From Sphaerulina vaccinii (Eukaryota > Ascomycota > Dothideomycetes > Mycosphaerellales > Mycosphaerellaceae), in contig JAKUDP010000012.1 of assembly GCA_022570795.1 (NCBI GenBank), positions 1,240,001 through 1,304,000 on the forward strand: DNA of 64,000 nt. Reading direction: 5' to 3'. Position numbers and translations under genes: made by a program. Under the pieces are notes generated by a model. It was not told where the DNA came from. It was given only the letters and a program-made list of their open reading frames with translations, and made no database searches. Numbering within the stretch: the first letter of the stretch is position 1; the number at the start of each line of letters is the position of its first letter. Positions 43,151 through 53,925 of the stretch are shown here, piece after piece.

Positions 43151-44338
43151 TCACCCACAAAGTGTCCAGCCGAGTAATGGGTCCACGCGTATCGGCCAGA
43201 ATGCTCCATTGAGAGCTTGGGCAGCATCAAGCATGAGCTCTTGTCCCTTACTGAGCACTCCATTGAGAGCTAGGATGGCATGAGTCGAACCTTGATATAC
43301 CTTGACAGTCGTCTCTACACCGGAGGCTCTCAGTTGACTCGAGAATGCTAATGCTTCAGTAGCCAGCAGGTCGTGCTCGGCTACAGCCAGCCACGTGGGC
43401 GGACACTTCGAGAGGATCTTGCTAGGTGCCAAGTTTGGCGAGGTCTGCCACTTTTCTCTCTCGGGATATCTCTCGTCTTGGCCACTGCCGTATGGCAAGT
43501 ACATCCTGCGATACCACAACATCCTTGAAGGTGTGAGCCAAGGAGCGTTGAGGTTATACCACCCCTCTCCAGGCGTTGCTGTGTTATCAATTACAGGGAC
43601 AATCAACAGCATGAGGATTGGCTTGAACGATGGGAACAAGCACGCCGCCTCTAGGACAAGCACGGCCGCCACATTGCCCCCTCTGCCCACTGTCAGCTCT
43701 TGAAGACTATCGAGTTGCATGTGCTGACATACGCGGATGTTCCTCCTATGGCAACTCTCTCGAGGTCAACGTTATAGTACTTAGATGCTTCTTTCATCAG
43801 CCACTGCAGGGCTTCCACTGCATCTTCTGCAGCTGCTGGGTAAGGATTTTCGGGCGCAAGTCGATAGTCGACACTCAGCACAATGCATTGTGAAGCTGGT
43901 CAATGTCAGTGTAAGCATTTACCCGACTGGGATCTACTCACTTTGGCAAAGATAGGTCAGGAAATCGTTCTCGCTGTCAACTCCTCCAGTTGCCCACCCT
44001 CCACCATGCAGCCAATATAGTACAGGGTACTTTGCCACACGCTGGCTCGACTCGGGCACGAACACCCGCACACGACAGTTCTCGAGTGGCACATCACGGA
44101 TCAGCCCGACTCGTAGTGGCATAGACCCGCCTGAGAGTGATGGAAGCTGAGATCGTGTGGCTGCAGTCCATGTCATCTGCTCATCAGGAACCAGGTACTG
44201 GACGCAACTATCGTGAAAAGCAACATACTCTGGATCTAGCAGGGTCCTGAGGCTTGGGTGTAAGGGCTGATAGACTGTAGGGTGTTGGTCTGGAGGAGTG
44301 CTCACATATGTGATTGGTTGTTGCCATTGGTTCATCAT
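43151..44338 (-). CDS. Alpha/beta hydrolase (hormone-sensitive-lipase/arylacetamide-deacetylase type)
   Basis: Carboxylesterase-like hydrolase with three exons: 44338-43942, 43895-43733 and 43682-43151 (introns 46 and 50 nt). The product has about 363 residues. The oxyanion-hole motif YWLHGGGWATGG lies at the end of exon 1. Exon 2 holds VDYRLAPENPYPAAAEDA, and the nucleophile elbow GGTSAGGNVA is created only by splicing exons 2 and 3. The acid AEHDLLATEA and the histidine GSTHAIL follow in exon 3, so the catalytic triad is complete. I chose ATG 44338 (MMNQWQQPITYV), as the upstream frame looks non-coding. No signal peptide is seen, so it is probably cytosolic. Likely role: hydrolysis of small esters; a cluster role with the SDR next door is conjecture. 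Confidence 0.88.
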
Positions 44339-45285
44339 GCGATCTTGCTTCAAGGAGGCATATGCACCGAGATGGCGGCCAGCCAAGTATATCTTGTGCC
44401 CAGGCCTCGAATATCGAAGATCGGAGAAGAGTACCGTCTCTCCACTATCGGACTGCGCGGGCATATGTCGGTATGCTGGTAGCTTGTAGCACGAAAGGAT
44501 TACCAGGGTGATAGCCGATGTTGACCGAGTATGCATACGGCCCCGATTTTCAAGCTTAGTCTGGAGACATGAAACCTCAATGGTAACATCAGAAGTCACC
44601 CAACCTGTTCGAACACCGCCATAACTTCTTTGGTGTGAGATGACGAGGCATGATGAGGCCTAGAACGAAGAACAATCTGGATGTAACTGCGTAGCTGTCA
44701 GGATTCCTGATCCAGACAGGTGGGGAAGTGGGAAAAGATCTCGCTGAAGTAGAAAGACGTTCTTCGAAGCCATACTGACATACCATTTTCCAGCACGAAA
44801 CAGTAAGAGGCGTACCCTCGTCAACTGTCCGAATCCCAAGCAGCATGCCTAGGACTTGTGCTGGAGAGAAAGGCATTCGAATTGCCTAATCCAGTGAATA
44901 GGCGCAACTTGCGTGTCGACAACCTCATATTGTGGCTGCATAACGCCTAGCCTTTCAATAAGTTCACGATGGATGCATCTCATTATTCCTGGTCTTCAGC
45001 TCGAACTCGAAGTCTCGAATGACCAAGCCACTATCTGAACAAGATCAGTACAGCCAATCAGGCGTGAGTATGTGGCGGTCCGCACCGAACAAAGCCAAAG
45101 TCTGGGCCTCAAAAGTTCTGCGCACCTAGTCACACAGGGCGTTGCAATCACTTACGGAGTCATATTGAGGTGCGCGATGTGGTTGATGAAACTGGTCAAG
45201 TACAGAACTCCGCAAGTCTGCCAGTATTCCTACGACACTTCAGGCGAATTTCTTCAAAACAAACCAAGAATCATCACAATCGATC
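44339..45285. other. Divergent intergenic region, nothing seen
   Basis: Promoters for the hydrolase (minus) and the permease (plus). ORFs at 44589-44876 (minus) and 45072-45326 (plus) lack family character. Confidence 0.45.
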
Positions 45286-46791
45286 ATGGTGGCGATGGAC
45301 TCGATGAAGAATGTCCAGACGAATGAACAAGATGTCGAGACCGGGGTGCTTTCCGAGGATGTCAGCACGATCGAGACGCCAACTGGAAGATTCCAAACCC
45401 TCTGGCATCGATTGATGGCAAACCAAGCCATTGAAGCAACTGGCGTACAACCAGTCCCTGCCATCGAACGAATCGAAACACAAGTAATCGGAATCTTCAC
45501 CCTTTGGTTCACGATGTCAGCAAACCTACTCCCAATCGTGACAGGCATGGTCGGCACCTTGAGCTATGGAGTGAGCCTTCGTGATGCGTCCTTGGTCATC
45601 CTCTTTCTCAGCATGTTGTGCTGCATCCCAGCAGCATATCTTGCAACTCTTGGACCGAAGACTGGAATGCGACAGATGATTCAAGCTCGATTCAGCTTTG
45701 GGTACTATCTTGTCTCACTACCTGTTTTGCTCAATCTGGCAACTCTTACTGGCTTCTGTGTTATTATTAGTGTTACTGGGGGCTTGACGTTGTCTTCTGT
45801 CAACAATGACCTCAGTCCGAACGCAGGAATCGTGATTCTTGTCTTGATGGGGCTGGTCATATCCTTCTGTGGCTTTCGAGTGTTGCACTACTTCGAAAGG
45901 TATGCATGGCTTCCAGCTATCATTGCCATTGTTGTGGCTACAGGATGCGGAGCAAGCCATTTGAGTCAACAAGTCCAAGTCGAGTCTACGTCAGCAGCAC
46001 CGATACTGTCCTTCGCTGCTCTCGTGGCTGGTTTCCTTGTGCCATGGGCGGCCATAGCATCAGACTTCGCAACCTACATGCCAGCCCGGACGCCAGCAAT
46101 AAAGATCCTCGCATACACGTATGGAGGTCTCTTCCTACCCACCGTACCTCTAATGGCCCTCGGAGCAGCCATCGGCGGCGCAGTGCCAAACGTGCCATCC
46201 TGGCAAGAAGGCTATGATCGCACCTCCATCGGCGGAGTGCTAGCCGCAATGTTGCAACCTGCTGGTGGCTTTGGCAAATTCCTTGTCGTCATCCTCGCTT
46301 TCTCCCTCCTTGGCAACCTGGCCGCAACGATGTATGCCATTACGCTGAACCTGCAGCTCCTGGTCCCATGGCTAGTCCGCGTCCCTCGAGCACTGTTCGC
46401 CATTGTCATCACTGCGATCGTGATTGCTGTTGCGATCGAGGCTGCGAAGAGTTTCTTCGTTAGCTTGGAGAACTTCATCGGCTTGATAGGATACTGGGCA
46501 GCTGCTTTCGTGGCTGTCGTGGTCGTTGAGCATACTTGGTTCCGGAGGTCAGATTGCACGACGTATGCCCACGAGATATGGGATTCTCCCAAGAGTCTAC
46601 CTCTTGGCATTGCTGCTGTAGCTGCTGCACTGTGCTCGGTGGCTTTGATTGTGCCTTGTATGGCACAGATCTGGTATACTGGTCCAATCGCAGTCACAAC
46701 CGGTGATCTTGGCTTTGAGGTGGCATTTGTTGTCACTGCTCTTCTGTATCTGCCATTTCGGAGTCTCGAGAAGCGTCTTACAAGGCGATGA
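45286..46791 (+). CDS. NCS1-type purine-cytosine permease
   Basis: Proton-coupled nucleobase transporter of the plasma membrane, resembling fungal Fcy2/FcyB carriers of cytosine and purines. Single exon, 501 residues, about twelve hydrophobic segments. The N-terminal cytosolic part ends with IERIETQVIGIFTLWFTMSANLLPI, a typical first helix, and LGPKTGMRQMIQARFSFGYYL is the family hallmark loop after helix 2. FLVPWAAIASDFATYMP matches the helix-6 region used for substrate binding. The C-terminus ends in a short basic tail. Several in-frame ATGs lie close together (45286, 45295, 45304); the first is used here. Lack of introns is unusual for this family in ascomycetes, but I see no sign of a break. 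Confidence 0.9.
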   Translation: MVAMDSMKNVQTNEQDVETGVLSEDVSTIETPTGRFQTLWHRLMANQAIEATGVQPVPAIERIETQVIGIFTLWFTMSANLLPIVTGMVGTLSYGVSLRDASLVILFLSMLCCIPAAYLATLGPKTGMRQMIQARFSFGYYLVSLPVLLNLATLTGFCVIISVTGGLTLSSVNNDLSPNAGIVILVLMGLVISFCGFRVLHYFERYAWLPAIIAIVVATGCGASHLSQQVQVESTSAAPILSFAALVAGFLVPWAAIASDFATYMPARTPAIKILAYTYGGLFLPTVPLMALGAAIGGAVPNVPSWQEGYDRTSIGGVLAAMLQPAGGFGKFLVVILAFSLLGNLAATMYAITLNLQLLVPWLVRVPRALFAIVITAIVIAVAIEAAKSFFVSLENFIGLIGYWAAAFVAVVVVEHTWFRRSDCTTYAHEIWDSPKSLPLGIAAVAAALCSVALIVPCMAQIWYTGPIAVTTGDLGFEVAFVVTALLYLPFRSLEKRLTRR

Positions 46792-46925
46792 TCATATAAC
46801 CAAGCTACATCTCACTGGTAAAGGACACCGTCATCAGCAAACTGTTTCGGACTCATCAGCCGAAAGTGTGGATATATTACAGTCTATGTCTATGCTGAGT
46901 TGCAGGTCTCCACTCTGTACACTCA

Positions 46926-47545
46926 CTACGCCCGAGGATTACGGCCGCGAGGCCTATGTTCTATCAGGTCCAACGATCGGCAGCAAATCAGCATTTGTTC
47001 ATACCGCCCACTCTTCTGCAGCATCATGGCTATCGAGTTCTCTCATGAGCTACAACGACTATCAGTACGAATAAATGATACCGCATCAAGCACCAAGTAC
47101 TCACCTCCGCAGTCGTCTGGAATCTCAATCGTTCCGCCACATCCTTTCCCACTCTCAGCTGAACGCCATGCGTCCAAAAGCTGCGAACCCAAGCCGCTCG
47201 ACCATTCTTCACATCCAGATCAGACACAATGTACCGGATGTCCTTCAGTAGCTTTCTGTACTCTGGCATAACGCACCCCAGCCATGCGAAGCAGTCATAC
47301 GGCTCCGGAAAGATGAATACTGAGTTGCTGTAGTAGCTGACAGCGAACTTTTGTCGCGTGTCGCGACTAACGTGCATAAGATGTGGTACGCGGTGATGAG
47401 CTTTTCCTGATATCAGAGACCTTCGGACTCGTCGGATCGTGGGCTTGCAGATCCAGACTTCGTTCCAGATCATGTCGAAGATCTCTTGTGGTATACGCTG
47501 AAGTTGAGCTCGCAGGCGAAGGCTGTGGTCGTTGTCTTTGTCCAT
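46926..47545 (-). CDS. F-box-like/2EXR-type hypothetical protein
   Basis: Unspliced, the frame gives 171 codons and stops at 47030. A strong donor (GAG|gtgagt at 47104) and an acceptor (ctgcag, 47016) suggest a second exon 47015-46926, giving about 176 residues with a different tail. The N-terminus has the common fungal pattern LQRIPQEIFDMIWNEVW, then LMHVSRDTRQKFAVSYYSNSVFIF and CFAWLGCVMPEYRKLLKDIRYIV, as in the many small F-box-like/2EXR proteins of filamentous ascomycetes. These are thought to be substrate adaptors, but the role is not established. The protein is complete for the small version of the family. Confidence 0.6.
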
Positions 47546-48181
47546 GGTTATGCGCTTGGCGTGTCGACGTAGAGGTTGTTGAGTCTTGACCTGACGCCTG
47601 GAGGGGCGAGTGCTATAGGGAAATATATTGAGGTGATATTTTCATCCGGGGGCCGGTGTACTTGTCATTGGGCGTGGGCAGACCATGTTCGCGGATCTTC
47701 TGCGGCTGCTGTGTGTCTTGATCGCAGTGTGATATGGTCGAATACCTTGTTGTCTTCGAGCGGAATTCCACCAAGACTATCCAGTCATACGCAAGAGGCT
47801 CAAGTGGTACGTCCGTACGATGCATGTGAACTGCCAGATTTGTATCTTGCAGGCCTGTTGAACCCAGGGCTGTCTCGCTACGTAAGTGTTTGGACAGGCA
47901 GCCCTAACATGAAATGCCACATTGCAAAGCGTGCGCGTACCGGGCCGAAGCCAGTGAGTGTCGATCGCGCCTTACAAAGCCATTCTTTGCGTATTCTCGT
48001 AATCAGCCAAGTATGTATCGTGCGCGCGGAACATGGAAAATCGGCGGCGCTTGAGTGCCGCGCGCCGAGAGGTCGTGGCATTGAGTTGGCGATGATGACC
48101 GATATGCTGGGATCCGTTGTCGTCCTCATTTCACCCTTGTCTACTCGCCGACAGCTTCCGCAGTGGTGCAACAACAGTCTG
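47546..48181. other. Intergenic, nothing seen
   Basis: A plus-strand ORF of 204 codons (47576-48190) has random composition and runs into the MITE-like element, so I do not call it a gene. Confidence 0.45.
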
Positions 48182-48555
48182 AGGCCTTGAATACCTGGAG
48201 CTGAATTATCGATAATTCAACTGACTTATCTATAATTGGGATCTCAATTATATAATTCAGATTGAATACCGATAAGTCAGTCGATTTTTAGCTTCTGTCG
48301 AGTTGTGCAAGGTTGTGCAAAATTCAAGCCCAATTATCGATAATTCGACCTCAATTATAAAAGTGAGTCCAAGTCGCTTGCTACTCGCTTTTATAATTGA
48401 GGTCGCGAGCCTTTGGCTCTCGCCTATTTCCACACCCCACGACGAACGCGCGTTGAATACCTAGAACCTCGATAATTCAGTCAGACTTCCTAACTTTGCA
48501 CCAATTATCGCCTGTTTCTGACTTATCGGTAATTGAGTCGAAGTATTCAAGGCCT
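48182..48555. mobile_element. MITE-like element, 374 bp
   Basis: Perfect 13-bp terminal inverted repeats: AGGCCTTGAATAC (48182-48194) and GTATTCAAGGCCT (48543-48555); the similarity continues imperfectly for about 40 bp. The ends abut CTGA on both sides (48179-48182 and 48554-48557), a possible target duplication that overlaps the ends. The interior is AT-rich and full of palindromes: GAATTATCGATAATTC (48203-48218), CTGACTTATC with its inverted partner GATAAGTCAG, and a perfect 18-bp hairpin arm pair at 48346-48363 and 48388-48405. There is no coding capacity. This is the structure of a non-autonomous DNA transposon; the superfamily is not determined. Confidence 0.75.
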
Positions 48556-48660
48556 GAAGAATTCGAAGAGAATCTGTTGGAACACATGCAAGTGCAGAAC
48601 GCCGTTCTGTTATACGCCCGAAGCCAATAGCCAAGATCATCGCGATTTCATACTCCAGAC

Positions 48661-50135
48661 CTACGCCGTCTGATAGAGCTGAGTTGCATACTCAAGGTAG
48701 TAGTTGAAGTTGGTCTGGTATGCTGCATGTGGCCGGAATGAGCTGAAGTTCGTCTTCGAGCAGCCATGAGATGAGGATAATCCAGCGAAGCGGTCTGCGA
48801 TCCAGTCAAGCCAGATGCGTTGTCCGGCATAAAGAGTGGCCACATGCTCTGTGCCGTTAAGGAGAACGTAGTCAAGCTAACTGTCAGGATGTTGAGAGCA
48901 TGTATCGCTGACAACTTTGGTGGTCAGGACTGCAGGCACGAGCGAGTCCCCACTGCCTTGGAGCACAAGAAATGGACCTGCCAGAGGCTTGCCACCAGCC
49001 CCAGAGAGGCTCGTGTACGATCGAAAGGAAGTGCTGTTTGTGAAATCAGGGCGCCAGAGATCCGGTTCCGCGATCAATTGAGTAGCACCGCTATTACATC
49101 CTTTCAGCTCCTGGGATAGCTGGAGGCGGCGAACTCCAGCTTCTGTTAGCCAGTCTGATGGCTTGAAGTCTGGCAGTATGGCATCGAGTCCTGCGGCTAT
49201 GAAGAAGCCAACGAATAGAGCCACTGCGGGATTGAGTCGAACGTACAGTTCTACATCCGTATTTGGAGATCCAGCTATTGCGCCAAGACAACCAGCTACA
49301 GGTCGCTGTGCTTGTCGTTCAGCCGCAGCCCAAGTTGCCGTACCGCCCTGAGAGTGGCCCATCAGGACGAATCTAGAGCTCAGCTCTGGAAAAGCCGATT
49401 GCGCTGCTTCGATAGCGTAGAAGAGATCGTTGGCATGTGCTGCACCAATGAGGTATGTATGCTTGATGTATGTGCCATTCGACCATCGACTGACACCAAG
49501 ACCTAGTCCAGGCGTCAAGAGATCCGCAAATATTTCTCTTCGGAGGATCACTTACCTGCATAATCTGGAGCTACCACAACATATCCTTAGAGCGCCAGTA
49601 TGTAAGGAGCTGAGAATTGATACTAGTGATTTCGGATGTGGCTCGGCGCACACTCGCCGAAACATCCAGATGTGCCATGTCCCCAACCAACGACAGCTAG
49701 CTTTCCAGTCTTGGGATCCTGACGTGGCATCCACGGCCACAGTACATACGCAGATGCTGGCACTGCAGTGCCATTCGCCGTCTCTGACATGAATACAATG
49801 CGGGACATCGCAGTGTTGGCCGGCAGAGTGTACAAGGATGTATTGGTGTACTGTTCGACAGACAAAAGAGTGCCGCAAGGCATGTTCGAGGCGTTGATTG
49901 GAGGTATGTAGAAAGGATCGCTCGCGGCACTTCCTCCAGCCCAGTTCGTTCGCTCGAAACGAACAGCAGTATTGGGACCTTCTGCCGTGTCGATTGAGAA
50001 ATTCGCACTAGTGATCTGCTCTTCACTCAATGCAAAGGTAGAGTTCCAGGTGTTGTTCTGTGGTATCGCGAGAAGCTGCGCCATAGCACAACTGCAGGAT
50101 AGCAGCGTCAACGACACAAACATGCGAGCAGCCAT
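48661..50135 (-). pseudogene. Secretory lipase (LIP family) pseudogene, three in-frame stops
   Basis: The reading frame follows the fungal secretory lipase family from end to end. Signal peptide from ATG 50135 (MFVSLTLLSCSCAMA), then PFYIPPINASNMPCGTLL, WGHGTSGCFGECAPSHIRN, YVVVAPDYAG, the nucleophile VLMGHSQGGTATWAA, DSLVPAVLTTKVV, and the C-terminal HVATLYAGQRIWLDWIADRF. One normal intron is present (49555-49503, gtaagt...ctag). Three in-frame stops interrupt it: TAG after HIRNH, TAA after YILAL, and TAG after QHPDS (48879-48877). Family residues at these places are typically Trp, Gln and Gln, so each stop needs one C-to-T or G-to-A change, all in CpA context. The gene is therefore dead, probably by RIP-like mutation. 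The protein would have been extracellular. Confidence 0.85.
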
Positions 50136-50233
50136 TGTGGACGTGCTATCAGCACAAAGGTGACAATCGTTCTTCAACCGAGACTTGCACAAAGGCCGTA
50201 CTGAATGTGCGTTAGTGAAATTGTTATGGGTGA

Positions 50234-50243
50234 GTATAAATAT
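50234..50243 (-). promoter_or_regulatory. TATA-like element of the lipase pseudogene
   Basis: On the minus strand ATATTTATAC lies about 100 bp before ATG 50135, a normal TATA position. It suggests the promoter of the broken lipase is still intact. Confidence 0.35.
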
Positions 50244-50391
50244 CCGGTCAGTGAGGTCATATCCTGGGCGTGCGATGGACCCGGGTACTCGGGTTAGTGA
50301 TCACCGCAGGCAAGTCTCAGCGGTTCCTTTACACCTGCACGCCGCAAAGGGCAAGGTCCTGGTATAACGCCTATGTCGTTCTCTAGTCATA

Positions 50392-51530
50392 TCATTGCTT
50401 AAGCAATCGCTGTAGTATTACACCGAGGCTGTCTGACTACACCAAAGATCAGCCTGGTCGCCGTCAAACAATCGGGACATACATACATGTGGTGGCTGCG
50501 TGATCTGAAAGTGGTTTCCAGTCATATAGTCGAAGGAGTATCGAGCGCCTGGAAGTAGCTTCTCCCAGCCTTCGCTCGTCAAGTCCTTCCTTGGCTCCAA
50601 GAGGAAACGGGTGACTTTGACGTTCATATCCACATTCAGACCAGACTTCTCTACCGAGTCAACCAAACCTTTCTTCACCCAGATGAAATTGACTTCAGCT
50701 GGGACGTGCCGAATCTCCATTGTGCTAGGCATATACTGTTCGACCGAAATGACTGTAGATGTGAAGTGCTGAACAAGCCAATCTGGCGCCTTCTTCTGCT
50801 TCGATGCGCCCATAAGCTCTTTCTTTGTGAGCTCTTCGACCACTTGGGCTGGTAGAGCTTCGAACTGCAGGCGGCAGGGAGAGTCAATAACGATCAGTCG
50901 TTCGACTCGTTCGCCCGCGGCAGTCAACAGCTTGGCCATTTCGTAGCAGTAGTAGCCGCCAGCTGACCAGCCTCCGAGTATGTACGGCACACCCTTCGGC
51001 TGCAGCTTGCGAACTTCTGAAAGCCATAGGCGCGCCATACGCTCGATTGAGCAAGTGAAGTCCTGAGCTTGGCGAAGGAAAGGCGAGTTCAGCCCGATGA
51101 CACAGATGCCTTCGCCAATTGTCGGCAGCGCGCCATATGAAGTGCCAGCTCCACTTCCGTCAGGAAAGAGGAAGACTATTGAGGTTGCATTGCTAATCGA
51201 GCCTTGCAATATCACCGAAAGTGGCACCTTCGGCTTAGGTATTCCTTCCCATGGATCTTCTGGTTCTGCAGAGTTGGCAATACTCGCCGGCGTGGCTTGA
51301 CTGCCGGAAAGATATTTCTTGAAGTTCCCGATAGTCGGGTAGAGTTCGAAGACATCAGAAGGAACCTCAGCTCCAGCGATGTTCTTGAGATCTGATGCTG
51401 TCGCTGTAGCCAATAGTCCTGTCAAACCGTGGTATTTCCATGTTTCGTGGTCTTGGAAGTCGTCCGGCTCTACTGATACTGCTTCTGCGATGATTCGAAA
51501 GACCTCCTCAACCTGGTCAGTGGAAGCCAT
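50392..51530 (-). CDS. Free-standing ACP-thioesterase didomain, ACP serine missing
   Basis: Two exons: 51530-50487 and 50436-50392, with a 50-nt intron (gtatgt...gtag) that gives a better C-terminus (SDSLGVILQRLLKQ) than reading through. The product has 362 residues. Residues 5-75 follow a non-reducing PKS acyl-carrier domain (VFRIIAEAVSVEPDDF...FELYPTIGNFKKYL). The G-x-DSL motif that carries phosphopantetheine reads HGLTGLL here, with Gly38 where Ser should be. Residues 104-348 are the usual PKS thioesterase/Claisen-cyclase domain: SVILQG, FLFPDGSGAGTSY, VIGLNSPF, GGWSAGGYYCYEMAK (Ser189), VIDSPC and the histidine in GNHF (His340). The TE looks active, the ACP cannot be loaded. It may be a relic or a trans-acting hydrolase, possibly editing thioesters. 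Confidence 0.85.
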
Positions 51531-52079
51531 GTTGGAGGCGACTGTGTCTTTGTTGAGACCACATCACACTGGCAGTCTCAATATCATCGCAAACATCTAA
51601 TTTTAGCATACTCTCGGAGTCCGCAAAGCTGAAGCTGAAGCGGATCTGTGCCACCTACTTCCGTGGTTGTAGTGGGGATGACACACTGTGGTAGTGGATC
51701 TATGGTTGATGATGGCCCGCGCGCGGATATTAAGAAGCGCGTAACGAAGTTGATGAGAACGCGTAAAGGTAATGATGAAGGAGAAGAGGACGCGTCTTGG
51801 GGAGAGTTGTTGTCCTTCGGGAGGAGTGGGCCTCACTGCCGAGGACGAGACATCGCCACGCGCAGCTTTTCAGGTCAAACATTGCCATCGACAACATTAC
51901 GCTGGAAGACTTGGGAAGATAATACGATCAGAGCACGAAGTCAAGGACTACGATGTCTAGCTAATGCTGTGACTACGGCATCGAGGGCGGGCTTTTGTGC
52001 CGCATGAATCCACCCAGAAGATGTCTGCTCTCACGTTGACACAATAGGCAAGCACATTAAGAGAGTCTCAAGTCTGTCA
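51531..52079. other. Intergenic, nothing seen
   Basis: Promoter of the ACP-TE gene and 3' flank of the MFS gene, both on the minus strand. Short plus-strand ORFs have no family character. Confidence 0.45.
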
Positions 52080-53925
52080 TCAGCTCAAATGCGGCTCTGT
52101 GTGTCGTTCTCTCTTGGCATTAAGGTCTTCAACAGGAGCGTCTACCCGATAATCCATTGCCTTTCTGAGATCGCCAATGAAAAAGCACAAGACACAAGCC
52201 AGAACTCCGAAAGGAGCCCCAATGATGTACACGACCCGGACTGAATCTGCCAGAGCTTGCTGCATAGCTGCAGTACTCTTCAACAAGACCGCCCCAGTCA
52301 AACCCTCGATGGATGCCAAGGCAGTCGAGTTACTGGACGCAAGAGCAAAGCTGAGCTCTTCAGCCGCTGTGGTCGACAAGCCAGCCGAGATCGCAGCCTT
52401 TGCAACGTATGATGGGACCAGGCTGTGTCGTCTCTCGGAGTATGCTGCTGAGTAGATGGCAGTGAACATCGCAATTGCAATTGCCCTTGCCGAAGAAGTG
52501 ACGGCCGTTGCAGTTGCTATTAGATGATGAGGCGTGGAGAGTTGGACGCCTGCAACTATCAGGGTCAAAGGTCCACCAAAGCCTGCTCCAGCTATGCCAC
52601 AGAGCGCGATAGGATGTACGGACTGGCCAGGCTGGACGGTGGCCAGACTCATGATCCCTGCGGTGAAGAGAACAAAGCCGACCAACAAAGGCCACTTGAT
52701 CGAGCGTGTTTTGGTGCTGACGTAGCCAAACAGCCCAGTAGTGATAGCAGCTGCAATCCAGAAAGGCTGGCCACGTGCAACGACCAGGAAAGGATTCTCC
52801 TCGAATAAGGTCTCTGTGCTATGAGGTTGTTCAGCAGCGAACATTGATGAACATGATTTAAAGGACTTACAGTACAGGATAGAATAGTGTAAAGGAGAAG
52901 AGCGGGATACCTTCGAGAAACATCAGTGCAACGCAGATCGCAAACGTCTGTCCTCGCCCTTTTCCTCCACGAAACAGATCATGATGCATGATACCTGTCT
53001 TGGTTCCCCTAACCTCATAGACACCAAAGACAAGACATACCACGATGCCAGCGAGCAGAGTTCCCAGAGTCCTACGATCGTGCCAGGAATACAGTCCACC
53101 TCCCAGACTAAGGCCGACCAGAAGAAGTGTGAGGCCAGCCGTAAACAACACAAATCCAGGAAGATCAAGGTGCTTTAACTTGCTCCAAAGACTCAAATGG
53201 TCCAACCTCGTATGTCTCTTAGGAGGCCTATACCCAACAAAGATCGCAACAGCTGTAAGGCCCCAAATCCCCATCTGAATCCAATACCAAGTGCGCCAGC
53301 CATTAGTCGCACTGGCCGAGATGAGACCTCCAAGCGATAACTGCGCAGAACTCGATGCTAGACAAGCCGCAACATTCATAACTCCTTGTACCAAAGGCCT
53401 CCATTTCCTCGGTACAATCTCGCTCGGTATACAATACGCCAGTGGTACAATAGCGAAACCCACACCAATGAGTACTTGAGCTGCAACCAGTCTTCCAATA
53501 CTCTTCGCTCCAGGAGCGATCGCAGATCCTATGAAGGAAATCATACAACTAGCGACTAGGAGAGGTTTGCGGGCTTGGAAGACGTCGGATGCTGAAGCGA
53601 GGAGAGGTCCGAGAACTGCTTGGACGAGTGAGAGGGATACTGGAATCCAGGTTTGAGTGTTTGTGGCGCTGAGGTCGGAGCCGATGTAGTTTAGTACGGA
53701 AGGTGGTCCTTGGAGTGCGAAGACTTGGACGTAGTTTAATAGGAACATTGCGGTGAGTGCTAGCCAGGTTCTGGCGTGGATTTCGGGTTCGATTTCTGAG
53801 GCGGAGTATACTAGGTTTATGTTTGAGTCTGTTTCTTGGATTATGTCGACTTGCGGTGTAGCGGTTGTCTTTTCGTTGTATGTTGCCATGCTTGTAGTCT
53901 TGCAGTCAGATAGAGAGGATGACAA
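52080..53925 (-). CDS. MFS transporter, TRI12-like efflux family
   Basis: Two exons: 53925-52871 and 52818-52080 (52-nt intron, gtaagt...atag). The product has about 597 residues with roughly fourteen hydrophobic helices, the layout of the DHA2/TRI12 group of fungal drug and metabolite exporters. After the first helix LALTAMFLLNYVQVFALQG come SDLSATNTQTWIPVSLSLVQAVLGPLLASASDVFQARKPLLV (the conserved loop 2-3 region) and AAQVLIGVGFAIVPLAYCIPSEIVPRKWR. The second exon carries NPFLVVARGQPFWIAAAI, typical of TRI12-like proteins. ATG 53889 is an alternative start. It lies next to and on the same strand as the ACP-TE gene, so it may export a related product, which is inference. Substrate unknown. 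Confidence 0.9.

Noticed and set aside
47576..48190. 204-codon plus-strand ORF
   Set aside because: Random composition; its end lies inside the MITE-like element.
48661..50135. Stop-codon readthrough or recoding in the lipase
   Set aside because: It would require all three different stop positions to be decoded. CpA-to-TpA mutation explains them more simply, and other genes in the window use all three stops normally.
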